A stretch of 64,000 nt of DNA, taken from contig NZ_SCOM01000004.1 of assembly GCF_005508865.1 (NCBI RefSeq), positions 62,001-126,000 on the forward strand. Direction: 5' to 3'. Numbering within the stretch: the first letter of the stretch is position 1; each line of letters begins with the position of its first letter. The position numbers and the translations under genes were made by a program. Of this stretch, positions 21,276 through 30,464 are shown piece after piece. Source of the DNA: Pseudomonas sp. F(2018). Its GTDB lineage: Bacteria > Pseudomonadota > Gammaproteobacteria > Pseudomonadales > Pseudomonadaceae. The notes under the pieces were generated by a model. It saw only the letters and a list, made by a program, of their open reading frames with translations. It was not told where the DNA came from and did no database searches.

Positions 21276-22670
21276 ATGGCCACATTCGCCCATACCGTCG
21301 GCCAGCACACCTGGCGCTTCGACAGCCTGCGCGAGGTCATGGCCAAGGCCAGCCCGGCGCGCTCCGGCGACTACCTGGCCGGCGTGGCCGCCAGCAGCGA
21401 TGCCGAGCGCGTCGCCGCACAGATGGCGTTGGCCAATATCCCGCTCAAGCATTTCCTGAGCGAGGCACTGATTCCCTACGAAGACGACGAGATCACCCGG
21501 CTGATCATCGACACTCACGACGCGGCGGCCTTTGCCCCGGTCGCCCACCTCACCGTCGGCGGCTTCCGCGACTGGCTGCTCGGCGAGCGTGCCGACGAGG
21601 CCAGCCTGCGCGCCCTGGCGCCGGGGCTGACGCCGGAGATGGTGGCAGCGGTGTCGAAGATCATGCGCGTGCAGGACCTGATCCTGGTGGCGCAGAAGAT
21701 TCGCGTGGTCACCCGTTTTCGCAACACCATGGGCCTGCGCGGCCGCATGTCGACGCGCCTGCAGCCCAACCACCCGACCGACGATCCGTCCGGCATCGCC
21801 GCCAGCATTCTCGACGGCCTGCTGTACGGCAACGGCGATGCCATGTTCGGCATCAACCCGGCCACCGACAGCCTGGGCGCGCTGACCGATCTGCTGAAGA
21901 TGCTCGACGCGATCATCCAGCGCTACGAGATCCCCACCCAGGCCTGCGTGCTGACCCACGTCACCAGCTCCATCGCCGCCATCGAGCGCGGCGCGCCGGT
22001 GGACCTGGTATTCCAATCCATCGCCGGCACCGAGGCGGCCAACGCCGGTTTCGGCATCACCCTGCAGGTGCTGCAGGAAGGCTACGAGGCCGGGCTGTCG
22101 CAGAAGCGTGGGACGCTGGGCGACAACCTGATGTACTTCGAGACCGGCCAGGGCAGCGCGCTGTCGGCCAACGCCCACCACGGCGTCGACCAGCAGACCT
22201 GCGAGGTGCGCGCCTACGCGGTGGCGCGCCACTACCAGCCGTTCCTGGTGAATACCGTGGTCGGCTTTATCGGCCCCGAGTACCTGTACAACGGCAAGCA
22301 GATCATCCGCGCCGGCCTGGAAGACCACTTCTGCGGCAAGCTGCTCGGCGTGCCGATGGGCTGCGACATCTGCTACACCAACCACGCCGAGGCCGACCAG
22401 GACGACATGGACACCCTGCTGACCCTGCTCGGTGCGGCCGGCATCAACTTCATCATGGGCATTCCCGGCTCCGACGACGTGATGCTCAACTACCAGACCA
22501 CCTCCTTCCACGACGCGCTGTACGCCCGCCAGCTGCTCGGCCTGCGCCCGGCGCCGGAGTTCGAGGCCTGGCTGGAGCGTATGGAAATTCTTCACCAGCG
22601 CGACGGCCGGGTACGCCTCGGCGGCAGCCTGCCGCCGGCCTTCCGCCAGGCGCTGGCACAACTCGGGTGA
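21276..22670 (+). CDS. eutB: Ethanolamine ammonia-lyase large subunit
   Basis: EutB is the catalytic subunit of the adenosylcobalamin-dependent lyase that converts ethanolamine to acetaldehyde and ammonia. The 464-residue product is full length with conserved stretches [39 protein letters not shown], and [25 protein letters not shown] precedes the ATG. No carboxysome-like shell genes are present, consistent with the short Pseudomonas eut operon. The enzyme will need cobalamin. Confidence 0.97.
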   Translation: MATFAHTVGQHTWRFDSLREVMAKASPARSGDYLAGVAASSDAERVAAQMALANIPLKHFLSEALIPYEDDEITRLIIDTHDAAAFAPVAHLTVGGFRDWLLGERADEASLRALAPGLTPEMVAAVSKIMRVQDLILVAQKIRVVTRFRNTMGLRGRMSTRLQPNHPTDDPSGIAASILDGLLYGNGDAMFGINPATDSLGALTDLLKMLDAIIQRYEIPTQACVLTHVTSSIAAIERGAPVDLVFQSIAGTEAANAGFGITLQVLQEGYEAGLSQKRGTLGDNLMYFETGQGSALSANAHHGVDQQTCEVRAYAVARHYQPFLVNTVVGFIGPEYLYNGKQIIRAGLEDHFCGKLLGVPMGCDICYTNHAEADQDDMDTLLTLLGAAGINFIMGIPGSDDVMLNYQTTSFHDALYARQLLGLRPAPEFEAWLERMEILHQRDGRVRLGGSLPPAFRQALAQLG

Positions 22671-22675
22671 CCCGC

Positions 22676-23500
22676 ATGCACGACGATAAGGCGCCGAGCG
22701 GCGCCATCGACGATCCCTGGCAGGCACTGCGCCGCCTGACCCCGGCGCGCATCGCCCTGGGCCGCGCCGGCACCAGCCTGCCGACCGGCGCGCAGCTGGA
22801 CTTCCAGTTCGCCCACGCCCAGGCGCGCGATGCCGTGCACCTGCCGCTGGACTGCAGCGCGCTGGTCGCGCAGCTCGGCGACGGTGGTGAGCAAGCACTG
22901 CTGCTGCACAGCGCGGCGGCGGACCGACATGTCTACCTGCAGCGCCCGGACCTGGGCCGGCGCCTGGATGCGCCATCGGTGGAGATCTTGCGTCGCCATC
23001 GAGCAGAACACGCGCAGGGCTACGATCTGGCCATCGTGATCGCCGACGGCCTGTCCGCCCTGGCCGTGCAGCGCCACAGCCAGCCGTTCCTGCAGCGCCT
23101 GCGCGAGCAGATGGCGGACGATGGCTGGTCGCTGGCACCGCTGTGCCTGGTGCAGCAGGGGCGAGTGGCGGTGGCCGACGAAGTGGCCGAGCTGCTCGGC
23201 GCCAGGATGGTGGTGATCCTGATCGGCGAGCGCCCGGGGCTGAGCTCGCCAGACAGCCTCGGCCTGTACTTCACCTACGCGCCGAAGGTCGGCCTCACCG
23301 ACGCCTTCCGCAACTGCATCTCCAACGTGCGCCTGGAGGGTCTGAGCTACGGCGTGGCCGCGCACAAGCTGCTGTACCTGATGCGCGAGGCCTGCCGGCG
23401 CCAGCTGTCCGGGGTCACTTTGAAAGATGAGGCCGAGTTGCCCGGCCTGGATGGCGAGCAGCCGGCGCGGCTGAATTTTCTGGTGGATTCGTTGCAGTAA
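22676..23500 (+). CDS. eutC: Ethanolamine ammonia-lyase small subunit
   Basis: EutC pairs with EutB and contributes to cobalamin binding. The 274-residue product contains family segments [50 protein letters not shown] and [13 protein letters not shown]. The ATG at 22676 lies 5 bases after the eutB stop. The frame open upstream of it overlaps eutB and is not coding. Confidence 0.96.
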   Translation: MHDDKAPSGAIDDPWQALRRLTPARIALGRAGTSLPTGAQLDFQFAHAQARDAVHLPLDCSALVAQLGDGGEQALLLHSAAADRHVYLQRPDLGRRLDAPSVEILRRHRAEHAQGYDLAIVIADGLSALAVQRHSQPFLQRLREQMADDGWSLAPLCLVQQGRVAVADEVAELLGARMVVILIGERPGLSSPDSLGLYFTYAPKVGLTDAFRNCISNVRLEGLSYGVAAHKLLYLMREACRRQLSGVTLKDEAELPGLDGEQPARLNFLVDSLQ

Positions 23501-23529
23501 CCGCTGGCGGAAAACGCTGCGCGGGGTTT

Positions 23530-23961
23530 CTACCCGGCGGCCCGCTCGGCGCGCTTGTGCAGCCAGGCGGCGATGCTGGAGTACAGGCTCAGTACCAGCA
23601 GGGCGGCGCATACCAGCAACCACCACTGCAGGTGCAGGCCATAGTGCGGCGGAGAATGCAGCACGCCGGCCACCCAAAACAGCGCCATCGGCAGTGCCAG
23701 CAGGGTGGCGCACCAGGCGCGGCCCCAGGAACGGCAATACGACCAGGGCCGCAGCACGGCCAGCAGCAAGCCACACTCGGCCAGCACGATGGCGCAGAAC
23801 AGCAGCACCCATTGCAGTGGATAGGCTGGCTCCATCCCCTCGGGCATGGCGCGGCTTGCCCAGTAGTCCGGCAGGCTGCCGCCATAGATGACCATGGCGC
23901 AGCCGAGCAGGGCGCAGAGGGGTAGCAGCAGGTGGCGCAGTGCGGTCATTGATGCCGGCAT
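23530..23961 (-). CDS. Small integral membrane protein of unknown function
   Basis: The 143-residue product has four predicted membrane helices (approximately residues 9-27, 48-69, 79-100 and 110-130) and a short basic C-terminus (HKRAERAAG). I do not recognise the family. Starts at 23961 and 23949 are both possible; neither has a good ribosome-binding site. It lies between eutC (convergent) and urtE (same strand, upstream), 53 bases after urtE, so it might share the urt transcript. Confidence 0.6.
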   Translation of the reverse strand: MPASMTALRHLLLPLCALLGCAMVIYGGSLPDYWASRAMPEGMEPAYPLQWVLLFCAIVLAECGLLLAVLRPWSYCRSWGRAWCATLLALPMALFWVAGVLHSPPHYGLHLQWWLLVCAALLVLSLYSSIAAWLHKRAERAAG

Positions 23962-24014
23962 CCAGCGGGAACGAGGCGCCGATTATGCGCAGAGCACGAG
24001 CCGGGTGTCGCCGT

Positions 24015-24713
24015 TCAGATCGCCACCAGGCCGCGCACCCCATCGGTCTCCATGGTCTCGCCACGGCCCTGCTGGACGATCTCGCCGCGGCTCATCACCA
24101 GGTACTGGTCGGCCAGCTCGGCGGCGAAGTCGTAGAACTGCTCGACCAGCAGGATGGCCATGTCGCCGCGCTCGGCGAGCTTGCGGATGACCACGCCGAT
24201 CTCCTTGATCACCGAGGGCTGGATGCCTTCGGTGGGCTCGTCGAGGATCAGCAGGCGCGGCTTGCTGGCCAGCGCGCGGCCGATGGCCAGCTGTTGCTGC
24301 TGGCCACCGGAAAGGTCGCCGCCACGGCGCTGCTTCATCTCGCGCAGCACCGGGAACAGCTCGTATATGAACTCGGGGACGGTCTTGGCCTCGCTGGCGC
24401 CGAAACGGGACAGGCCCATCAGCAGATTTTCTTCCACAGTCAGGCGCGGGAAGATTTCGCGGCCCTGCGGCACATAGGCGATGCCGGCGTGCACGCGCTG
24501 GTGCGGCTTGTGGCCGTTGATGGTCTGGCCTTCCCAGTTGATGCTGCCCTCCTTGGCCGGGATCAGGCCCATCAGGCATTTCAGCAGGGTGGTCTTGCCC
24601 ACACCGTTACGCCCGAGCAGGCAGGTGACTTCGCCGATCTTCGCTTCGAAGCTCAGGCCGCGCAGGATATGGCTGCCGCCGTAGTACTGGTGGAGTTTGT
24701 CGACTTGCAGCAT
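24015..24713 (-). CDS. urtE: Urea ABC transporter ATP-binding subunit UrtE
   Basis: UrtE is one of the two ATPases driving high-affinity urea uptake. The 232-residue product has Walker A GRNGVGKTT, signature LSGGQQQQLAIGRAL and Walker B LLILDEPTEG, and closely follows the LivF-like UrtE family (MLQVDKLHQYYGGSHILRGLSF). It begins 3 bases after urtD and is the last transporter gene in the run. Confidence 0.95.
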   Translation of the reverse strand: MLQVDKLHQYYGGSHILRGLSFEAKIGEVTCLLGRNGVGKTTLLKCLMGLIPAKEGSINWEGQTINGHKPHQRVHAGIAYVPQGREIFPRLTVEENLLMGLSRFGASEAKTVPEFIYELFPVLREMKQRRGGDLSGGQQQQLAIGRALASKPRLLILDEPTEGIQPSVIKEIGVVIRKLAERGDMAILLVEQFYDFAAELADQYLVMSRGEIVQQGRGETMETDGVRGLVAI

Positions 24714-24716
24714 GGT

Positions 24717-25568
24717 TCAGCGCCCCAGATAGACTTCGATAACGCGTTCGTTGGCCTGCACTTCTTCCAGCGAGCCCTCGGCCAGCACGCTGCCCTGGTG
24801 CAGCACGGTGACGTGGTCGGCGATCGAGCCGACGAAGCCCATGTCGTGCTCCACCACCATCAGCGAGTGCTTGCCGGCGAGGCTCTTGAACAGCTCGGCA
24901 GTGAACTCGGTCTCGGCGTCGGTCATGCCCGCCACCGGCTCGTCGAGCAGCAGCAGTTGCGGGTCCTGGACCAGCAGCATGCCGATCTCGAGGAACTGCT
25001 TCTGGCCGTGGGACAGCAGCCCGGCCGGGCGATGGCGCGAGCCTTCCAGGCGGATGGTGCTGAGCACTTCCTCGATGCGGTCTTTCTGCGCGCCGGAGAG
25101 CCGCGCGCGCAGGCTGGCCCATACCGACTTGTCGGTCTTCAGCGCCAGTTCGAGATTTTCAAAGACGCTGAGCGCCTCGAACACCGTGGGCTTCTGGAAC
25201 TTGCGACCGATGCCGGCCTGGGCGATCTCGACCTCGCTCATCTGGGTCAGGTCGAGCGTCTCGCCGAAGTAGGCGTGGCCGTTGTCCGGGCGGGTCTTGC
25301 CGGTGATCACGTCCATCATGGTGGTCTTACCAGCGCCGTTGGGGCCGATGATGCAGCGCAGTTCGCCGACGCCGATGTACAGGTTGAGGTCGGTGATGGC
25401 GCGGAAGCCGTCGAAGCTGACGTTGATGCCTTCCAGGGTGAGGATGGTGCCGTGGCGCACATCCAGCCCCTTGGCCGCGGCGCTGCCGAGGCCGACCGCA
25501 TCGCGGCCGGTGCCGGCCGGGTCGAAGGCGGGTTCGAGCATGAATTCAGGCAGGGGCGTGGCTCTCAT
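24717..25568 (-). CDS. urtD: Urea ABC transporter ATP-binding subunit UrtD
   Basis: The second urea-transport ATPase, 283 residues, has Walker A GPNGAGKTT, a signature variant LLSHGQKQFLEIG typical of LivG/UrtD proteins, and Walker B LLLLDEPVAG. The N-terminus carries about 35 residues before the ABC domain (RHGTILTLEGINVSFDG), as in other UrtD. Its ATG overlaps the urtC stop (ATGA). Confidence 0.95.
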   Translation of the reverse strand: MRATPLPEFMLEPAFDPAGTGRDAVGLGSAAAKGLDVRHGTILTLEGINVSFDGFRAITDLNLYIGVGELRCIIGPNGAGKTTMMDVITGKTRPDNGHAYFGETLDLTQMSEVEIAQAGIGRKFQKPTVFEALSVFENLELALKTDKSVWASLRARLSGAQKDRIEEVLSTIRLEGSRHRPAGLLSHGQKQFLEIGMLLVQDPQLLLLDEPVAGMTDAETEFTAELFKSLAGKHSLMVVEHDMGFVGSIADHVTVLHQGSVLAEGSLEEVQANERVIEVYLGR

Positions 25569-26656
25569 TGCTCCTTCTCCTTCTTGATCAGGCCGATCAC
25601 ACCTTTCGGCAGGAACAGGGTGATGACGATAAACAGGGCGCCCAGGGCAAACAGCCAGTACTCGGGGAAGGCCACGGTGAACCAGCTCTTCATGCCGTTG
25701 ACGATGCCGGCGCCAAGCAGCGGGCCGATCAGCGTGCCGCGGCCGCCGAGGGCGACCCAGATGGCGGCCTCGATGGAGTTGGTCGGCGACATCTCGCTGG
25801 GGTTGATGATGCCCACCTGCGGCACATACAGCGCGCCGGCCAGGCCGCACAGCACCGCGCTAAGCACCCAGATAAACAGCTTGTAGCCGCGCGGGTCGTA
25901 GCCGCAGAACATCAGACGGTTCTCCGCGTCGCGCAGCGCCGTCAGCACCCGGCCGAACTTGCTGCGCGCCAGGGCGAAGCCCAGGGCCAGGCTGCCGACC
26001 AGCAGCAGCACGGTGCAGAAGAACAGGAAGGCGCGGGTGCCCGGTGCGGTGATGTCGAAGCCCAGAATCGTCCTGAAATTGGTGAAGCCATTGTTGCCGC
26101 CGAAGCCGGTCTCGTTGCGGAAGAACAGCAGCATGCCGGCGAAGGTCAGCGCCTGGGTCATGATCGAGAAGTACACGCCCTTGATCCGCGAGCGGAAGGC
26201 GAAGAAGCCGAACACCAGGGCCAGCAAACCGGGCGCCAGCACCACCAGGCACAGGGCCCAGAGGAAGTTGCTGGTGCCGTACCAGTACCAGGGCAGCTCG
26301 CTCCAGGCGAGGAAACTCATAAAGGCGGGCAGGCCGTCACCGGCCGACTGCCGCATCAGGTACATGCCCATGGCGTAGCCGCCAAGGGCGAAGAACAGGC
26401 CGTGGCCGAGCGACAGCAGCCCCGCATAGCCCCAGACCAGATCAAGTGCCAAAGCGACTATGGCGTAGCAGAGGATCTTGCCGACCAGAGTCAGGCCGTA
26501 GGCCGAGACGTGCAGGGCGTTGTCCGCCGGCAGCAGGTGCAGCAGCGGCATGGCCAGCAGCACAGCCAGTACCAGCAGGCCGACGGCGAGGGACGCCTGC
26601 GGTCCCAGTTTCGCCGTGGCGCGGGCCAGCAGCGTTTGGTTGAGTGCTTGAGTCAT
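25565..26656 (-). CDS. urtC: Urea ABC transporter permease UrtC
   Basis: This 363-residue LivM-type permease has about ten membrane helices and the conserved cytoplasmic coupling region LALARSKFGRVLTALRDAENRLMFCGYD, plus GGRGTLIGPLLGA. It pairs with UrtB to form the urea channel. Its ATG overlaps the urtB stop by one base. Confidence 0.95.
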   Translation of the reverse strand: MTQALNQTLLARATAKLGPQASLAVGLLVLAVLLAMPLLHLLPADNALHVSAYGLTLVGKILCYAIVALALDLVWGYAGLLSLGHGLFFALGGYAMGMYLMRQSAGDGLPAFMSFLAWSELPWYWYGTSNFLWALCLVVLAPGLLALVFGFFAFRSRIKGVYFSIMTQALTFAGMLLFFRNETGFGGNNGFTNFRTILGFDITAPGTRAFLFFCTVLLLVGSLALGFALARSKFGRVLTALRDAENRLMFCGYDPRGYKLFIWVLSAVLCGLAGALYVPQVGIINPSEMSPTNSIEAAIWVALGGRGTLIGPLLGAGIVNGMKSWFTVAFPEYWLFALGALFIVITLFLPKGVIGLIKKEKEQ

Positions 26657-28230
26657 CAGTCGATCACCCGTCCTTTCAGTGCGAAGAGGCCTTGCGGACG
26701 TTTCTGGATAAACAGAATGATCAACGCGAGGATCAGGATCTTGCCGAGCACGGCGCCGATCTGCGGTTCCAGCAGCTTGTTGGCTATCCCTAAGCCGAAG
26801 GCCGCCAGCACGCTACCGGCCAGTTGTCCGACGCCGCCAAGCACCACCACCAGGAAGGAGTCGATGATGTAGCTCTGGCCCAGGTCCGGGCCGACGTTGC
26901 CGATCTGCGACAGCGCCACGCCACCGAGGCCGGCGATGCCGGAGCCGAGGCCGAAGGCGAGCATGTCCACCTGGCCGGTAGGCACGCCGCAGCAAGCCGC
27001 CATATTGCGGTTCTGGGTGACGGCACGGACGTTGAGGCCGAGGCGGGTCTTGTTCAGCAGCAGCCAGGTCAGCGCCACCACGAACAGGGCGAAGCCGATG
27101 ATCACCATGCGGCTGTAGGGCAGTACCAGGTTCGGCAGCACCTGCACGCCGCCGGACAGCCAGCCGGGGTTGGCGACTTCGACGTTCTGCGCACCGAAGA
27201 TCACCCGCACCGCCTGGATCAGCATCAGGCTGATGCCCCAGGTGGCCAGCAGGGTTTCCAGCGGGCGGCCGTACAGATGGCGGATCACCGTGCGCTCCAG
27301 CGCCATGCCGATGGCGGCGGTGACGAAGAAGGCCACCGGCAGGGCGGCCAGCGGGTAGAGCGCGAGGTATTCCGGGGCCAGGCGCTGGAAGCCCAGCTGC
27401 ACCATGTAGGTGGTGTAGGCGCCGAGCATCAGCATCTCGCCGTGGGCCATATTGATCACCCCGAGCAGGCCGAAGGTGATGGCCAGGCCGAGGGCGGCCA
27501 GTAGCAGGATCGAGCCGAGGCTCAGGCCACTGAAGGCCTGGCCGAGCAGCTCGCCGACCAGCAGGCGACGTTTGACCTGGGCCAGGCTGGTCTCGGCGGC
27601 GGTGCGTACCGCGGCGTCGGCTTCCACGCCTTCGGCCAGCAGGCCTTCCAGGCGGGTGCGGGCCAGCGGGTCGCCGCTTTCGCCGAGCAGGCGCACGGCG
27701 CTCAGGCGGATTGCCGGGTCGGGGTCGACCAGCTGCAGGTTGGCCAGGGCCAGTGCCAGGGCGGCGCGTACGCCGTCATCCTGTTCGCTGGCGACGCGGG
27801 CGTTGAGCAGTTCCAGCTGCGCCGGCTTGGCGCTCTTCTGCAGCTGCTGGGCGGCGGCCAGGCGCGTGGCCGGCTCTGCGGCGAGCAGTTGCTGGCTGGC
27901 CTGCACGTTGGCCAGCAGACCGCGCAGGCGGTTGTTCAGGCGCAGTTTCTTCGGCGTGCCGTCGGCGGTCGCAGCTGCTTCGGCGGCTTGCCAGCTGCCG
28001 TCGACTTCATAGAAGGCGGCCTTACTCGCATCGACGCCGACGCGGCCCTGCTGCAGGGCATCGAGCAATGGCTGGCGAGCGGCATCGGGGTGGGCGGCCC
28101 AGCTCTCGAGGAGCTTGGCCTGCTTGGCCGGGTTGGCGGCGACGAAATCATTGGCGTCGCCCGCCTGGGTGGTCAGCGGCACGATCAGCAGTGCCAGTGA
28201 CAGCAGAAAGGGAATCAGGGCAGTGGGCAT
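26656..28230 (-). CDS. urtB: Urea ABC transporter permease UrtB with periplasmic extension
   Basis: The 524-residue protein has a signal peptide (MPTALIPFLLSLALLIVPLTTQA), a soluble alpha-helical extension of about 200 residues containing HEAT-like repeats (LANLQLVDPDPAIRLSAVRLLGE), then a LivH-type permease domain (LGSILLLAALGLAITFGLLGVINMAHGE onward). The extended form is normal for UrtB. Coupling motif: LGLNVRAVTQNRNMAACCGV. The 179-base gap to urtA holds dispersed palindromic repeats, which may uncouple binding-protein from permease expression. Confidence 0.94.
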   Translation of the reverse strand: MPTALIPFLLSLALLIVPLTTQAGDANDFVAANPAKQAKLLESWAAHPDAARQPLLDALQQGRVGVDASKAAFYEVDGSWQAAEAAATADGTPKKLRLNNRLRGLLANVQASQQLLAAEPATRLAAAQQLQKSAKPAQLELLNARVASEQDDGVRAALALALANLQLVDPDPAIRLSAVRLLGESGDPLARTRLEGLLAEGVEADAAVRTAAETSLAQVKRRLLVGELLGQAFSGLSLGSILLLAALGLAITFGLLGVINMAHGEMLMLGAYTTYMVQLGFQRLAPEYLALYPLAALPVAFFVTAAIGMALERTVIRHLYGRPLETLLATWGISLMLIQAVRVIFGAQNVEVANPGWLSGGVQVLPNLVLPYSRMVIIGFALFVVALTWLLLNKTRLGLNVRAVTQNRNMAACCGVPTGQVDMLAFGLGSGIAGLGGVALSQIGNVGPDLGQSYIIDSFLVVVLGGVGQLAGSVLAAFGLGIANKLLEPQIGAVLGKILILALIILFIQKRPQGLFALKGRVID

Positions 28231-28255
28231 GTTGGAACGGTCCTTCGAGTGGAGC

Positions 28256-28282
28256 CGTGGCCCGGAATGCTTCCGGGCTACG
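28256..28282. repeat. Dispersed palindromic repeat (GTAGCCCGG family), short copy
   Basis: A near-perfect inverted repeat with 12-bp arms, one mismatch, and loop TGC lies between urtA and urtB. Its arm reads CGTAGCCCGGAA on the minus strand and is the same element type as at 39279-39341 and 58003-58052. It could form a hairpin in the urt mRNA. Confidence 0.7.
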
Positions 28283-28285
28283 AAC

Positions 28286-28408
28286 ACCCTCTCCCCCGGC
28301 CCCTCTCCCGTGAACGGGAGAGGGGAGGGAAATGCCCGGCGTTGCTGACAAGCAGCACCGGGCCGTTCCTCTCCCACGGGTGGGAGAGGGCCAGGGAGAG
28401 GGGCTTTG
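28286..28408. repeat. Cluster of GGGAGAGGG-type palindromic repeats
   Basis: The urtA-urtB spacer contains alternating CCCTCTCCC and GGGAGAGGG blocks, including CTCTCCCGTGAACGGGAGAG and CTCTCCCACGGGTGGGAGAG, each a hairpin. A related copy follows speA at 57885-57921. These look like REP-type intergenic repeats and may act as mRNA-stabilising or attenuating hairpins. Confidence 0.65.
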
Positions 28409-28409
28409 C

Positions 28410-29675
28410 TTAGTTGGACTTCACCGCGTAGTCCGGCTTCTTGTCGTTGCCGGGGATGAAGGGGCTCCACGGCTGGGCGCGCAGCGGGCCTTCGGTCTGC
28501 CAGACGATGGAGAACTGACCGTCTTCCTGGACTTCGCCGATCATCACCGGCTTGTGCAGGTGGTGGTTGGTCTTGTCCATGGTCAGGGTGTAGCCGCTCG
28601 GGGCGGCGAAGGTCTGGCCGGCCAGGGCTTCGCGGACCTTGTCAACGTCCGTGGTGCCAGCTTTCTCGACGGCCTGGGCCCACATGTTGATGCCGACGTA
28701 GGTGGCTTCCATCGGGTCGTTGGTCACCGCGGTCTGGTAGTTCGGCAGGTTCTTGGCCTTGGCGTAGGCCTTCCACTTGTCGACGAAGGCGCTATTGACC
28801 GAGTTGTCCACCGACTGGAAGTAGTTCCAGGCGGCCAACTGGCCCACCAGCGGCTTGGTGTCGATGCCGCGCAGTTCTTCCTCGCCGACCGAGAAGGCCA
28901 CCACCGGGATGTCGGTGGCTTCGATGCCCTGGTTGGCCAGTTCCTTGTAGAACGGCACGTTGGAGTCGCCGTTGACGGTGGAGATCACCGCGGTCTTGCC
29001 GCCGGCGGAGAACTTCTTGATGTTGGCGACGATGGTTTGATAGTCGCTATGACCGAAGGGGGTGTAGACCTCTTCGATGTCCTTGTCGGCCACGCCTTTG
29101 CTGTGCAGGAAGCTGCGCAGGATCTTGTTGGTGGTGCGCGGGTAGACGTAGTCGGTGCCCAGCAGGAAGTAGCGCTTGGCGGCGCCGCCGTCTTCGCTCA
29201 TCAGGTATTCCACGGCCGGGATGGCCTGCTGGTTCGGCGCCGCGCCGGTGTAGAACACGTTCGGCGACATCTCTTCGCCTTCGTACTGCACCGGGTAGAA
29301 CAGCAGGCCGTTGAGCTCCTCGAACACCGGCAGCACGGACTTGCGCGATACCGAGGTCCAGCAGCCGAACACCACGTCGACCTTGTCCTGGGTCAGCAGC
29401 TGGCGCGCCTTCTCGGCGAACAGCGGCCAGTTGGAGGCCGGGTCGACCACCACCGCTTCCAGCTGCTTGCCGCCCACGCCGCCCTTGGCGTTGATCTCGT
29501 CGATGGTCATCAGCGCCATGTCTTTCAGCGAGGTCTCGGAGATGGCCATGGTGCCGGACAGCGAGTGCAGGATGCCGACCTTGATGGTCTCGGCGGCCTG
29601 CACGGTCCAGGTCATGCCCATGGCGGCGATGGAAGCGGAAAGGGTGAAGGCCTTGATCAGGCTGCGACGTTGCAT
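28410..29675 (-). CDS. urtA: Urea ABC transporter substrate-binding protein UrtA
   Basis: UrtA captures urea in the periplasm. The 421-residue product begins MQRRSLIKAFTLSASIAA, with a twin-arginine-like RRSLIK motif followed by a hydrophobic stretch, suggesting possible Tat export. The mature protein has IKVGILHSLSGTMAISE and VVFGCWTSVSRKSVLPV, diagnostic of UrtA. GGAG precedes the ATG at 29675. It starts 14 bases after the GntR gene and is likely in its transcript. Confidence 0.95.
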   Translation of the reverse strand: MQRRSLIKAFTLSASIAAMGMTWTVQAAETIKVGILHSLSGTMAISETSLKDMALMTIDEINAKGGVGGKQLEAVVVDPASNWPLFAEKARQLLTQDKVDVVFGCWTSVSRKSVLPVFEELNGLLFYPVQYEGEEMSPNVFYTGAAPNQQAIPAVEYLMSEDGGAAKRYFLLGTDYVYPRTTNKILRSFLHSKGVADKDIEEVYTPFGHSDYQTIVANIKKFSAGGKTAVISTVNGDSNVPFYKELANQGIEATDIPVVAFSVGEEELRGIDTKPLVGQLAAWNYFQSVDNSVNSAFVDKWKAYAKAKNLPNYQTAVTNDPMEATYVGINMWAQAVEKAGTTDVDKVREALAGQTFAAPSGYTLTMDKTNHHLHKPVMIGEVQEDGQFSIVWQTEGPLRAQPWSPFIPGNDKKPDYAVKSN

Positions 29676-29689
29676 AGTGCGATCTCCAT

Positions 29690-30460
29690 TCACGAACTTG
29701 AGTGTTGAACTGCTGGGTTGTTGTTATCCGTTGTGGCAGTGGAACCAAGGTCATCGCCTTCACCCCGCGTCTCCGGCACCTTCTGTCGGGCGCTGTGCAA
29801 CATGTGCAGGGTGATCTTGCGCACTTCCGCCTTGCTCTCCTCGATATGGGTCCTGAGCAATAGCTGTGCCTCTTCGCAGTGGCGCGCGAGGATCGCGCCA
29901 AGAATCCGTCCGTGTTCGTCGTAGGTGGCGGCAATCCGTGGCGTCTGGGTGAAGTCCAGGCGCCTTAGAATGCGGATCTTCTCGGTGACCTCCAGGTGCA
30001 CGCGGGCCATCTCGCGGTTGCCGCCGGCCTCCACCAGCTGGCAATGGAACTGTTCGTCGAGCAGGGAAACCGCCCTGCCATCCCGCAGGCGCTGTTCGGG
30101 TTGCACCAACCAGGTGCGACCGAGTTGTTGCAGTGCGGGGCTCGGCTCGACTTCGGGGCGCTGGCACAGGCGGCGTACCGCTTCCAGTTCGAGCAGGATG
30201 CGCAGGTCGTAGAGTTCCTCGAACTGCTCGAAGTCCAGCGGGCTGACCTGCCAGCCGCTGCGAAAGTGCACCTGCACCTGGCCCTCGCGCTGCAGGCGGT
30301 ACAGGGCCTGGCGCACCGGCGTGCGGCTGACCGCCATGCGCTCGGCCACCTCGCCCTCGGAGAAGCGATCGCCCGGCAGCAGGCGGAACTCGAAAATGTC
30401 CTCCTTGAGCTGCCGGTAGATGGCGTCGGCCAGGCTGGGTGGTGCCGCGCGCTTGGACAT
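29690..30460 (-). CDS. GntR-family (FCD) transcriptional regulator
   Basis: The 256-residue protein has an N-terminal winged helix (LADAIYRQLKEDIFEFRLLPGDRFSEGEVAERMAVSRTPVRQALYRL, about residues 9-75) and a C-terminal FCD ligand-binding domain with metal-binding residues (DEQFHCQLVEAGGNREM and DEHGRILGAILARHCEEA). It lies between atzF (4-base gap) and urtA (14-base gap), so it is cotranscribed and probably controls this urea/allophanate operon. The effector is unknown. AGGG lies nine bases before the ATG. Confidence 0.88.
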   Translation of the reverse strand: MSKRAAPPSLADAIYRQLKEDIFEFRLLPGDRFSEGEVAERMAVSRTPVRQALYRLQREGQVQVHFRSGWQVSPLDFEQFEELYDLRILLELEAVRRLCQRPEVEPSPALQQLGRTWLVQPEQRLRDGRAVSLLDEQFHCQLVEAGGNREMARVHLEVTEKIRILRRLDFTQTPRIAATYDEHGRILGAILARHCEEAQLLLRTHIEESKAEVRKITLHMLHSARQKVPETRGEGDDLGSTATTDNNNPAVQHSSS

Positions 30461-30464
30461 GGGC

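Noticed and set aside
21089..23500. 803-residue open frame running through eutB into eutC
   Set aside because: Only its last part, from 22676, is eutC. The upstream portion is an out-of-frame Arg/Pro/Ala-rich reading of eutB, so it is not a fusion protein.
23940..25886. 648-residue open frame antisense to urtDE and urtC
   Set aside because: Antisense artefact over three genes with intact ABC motifs.
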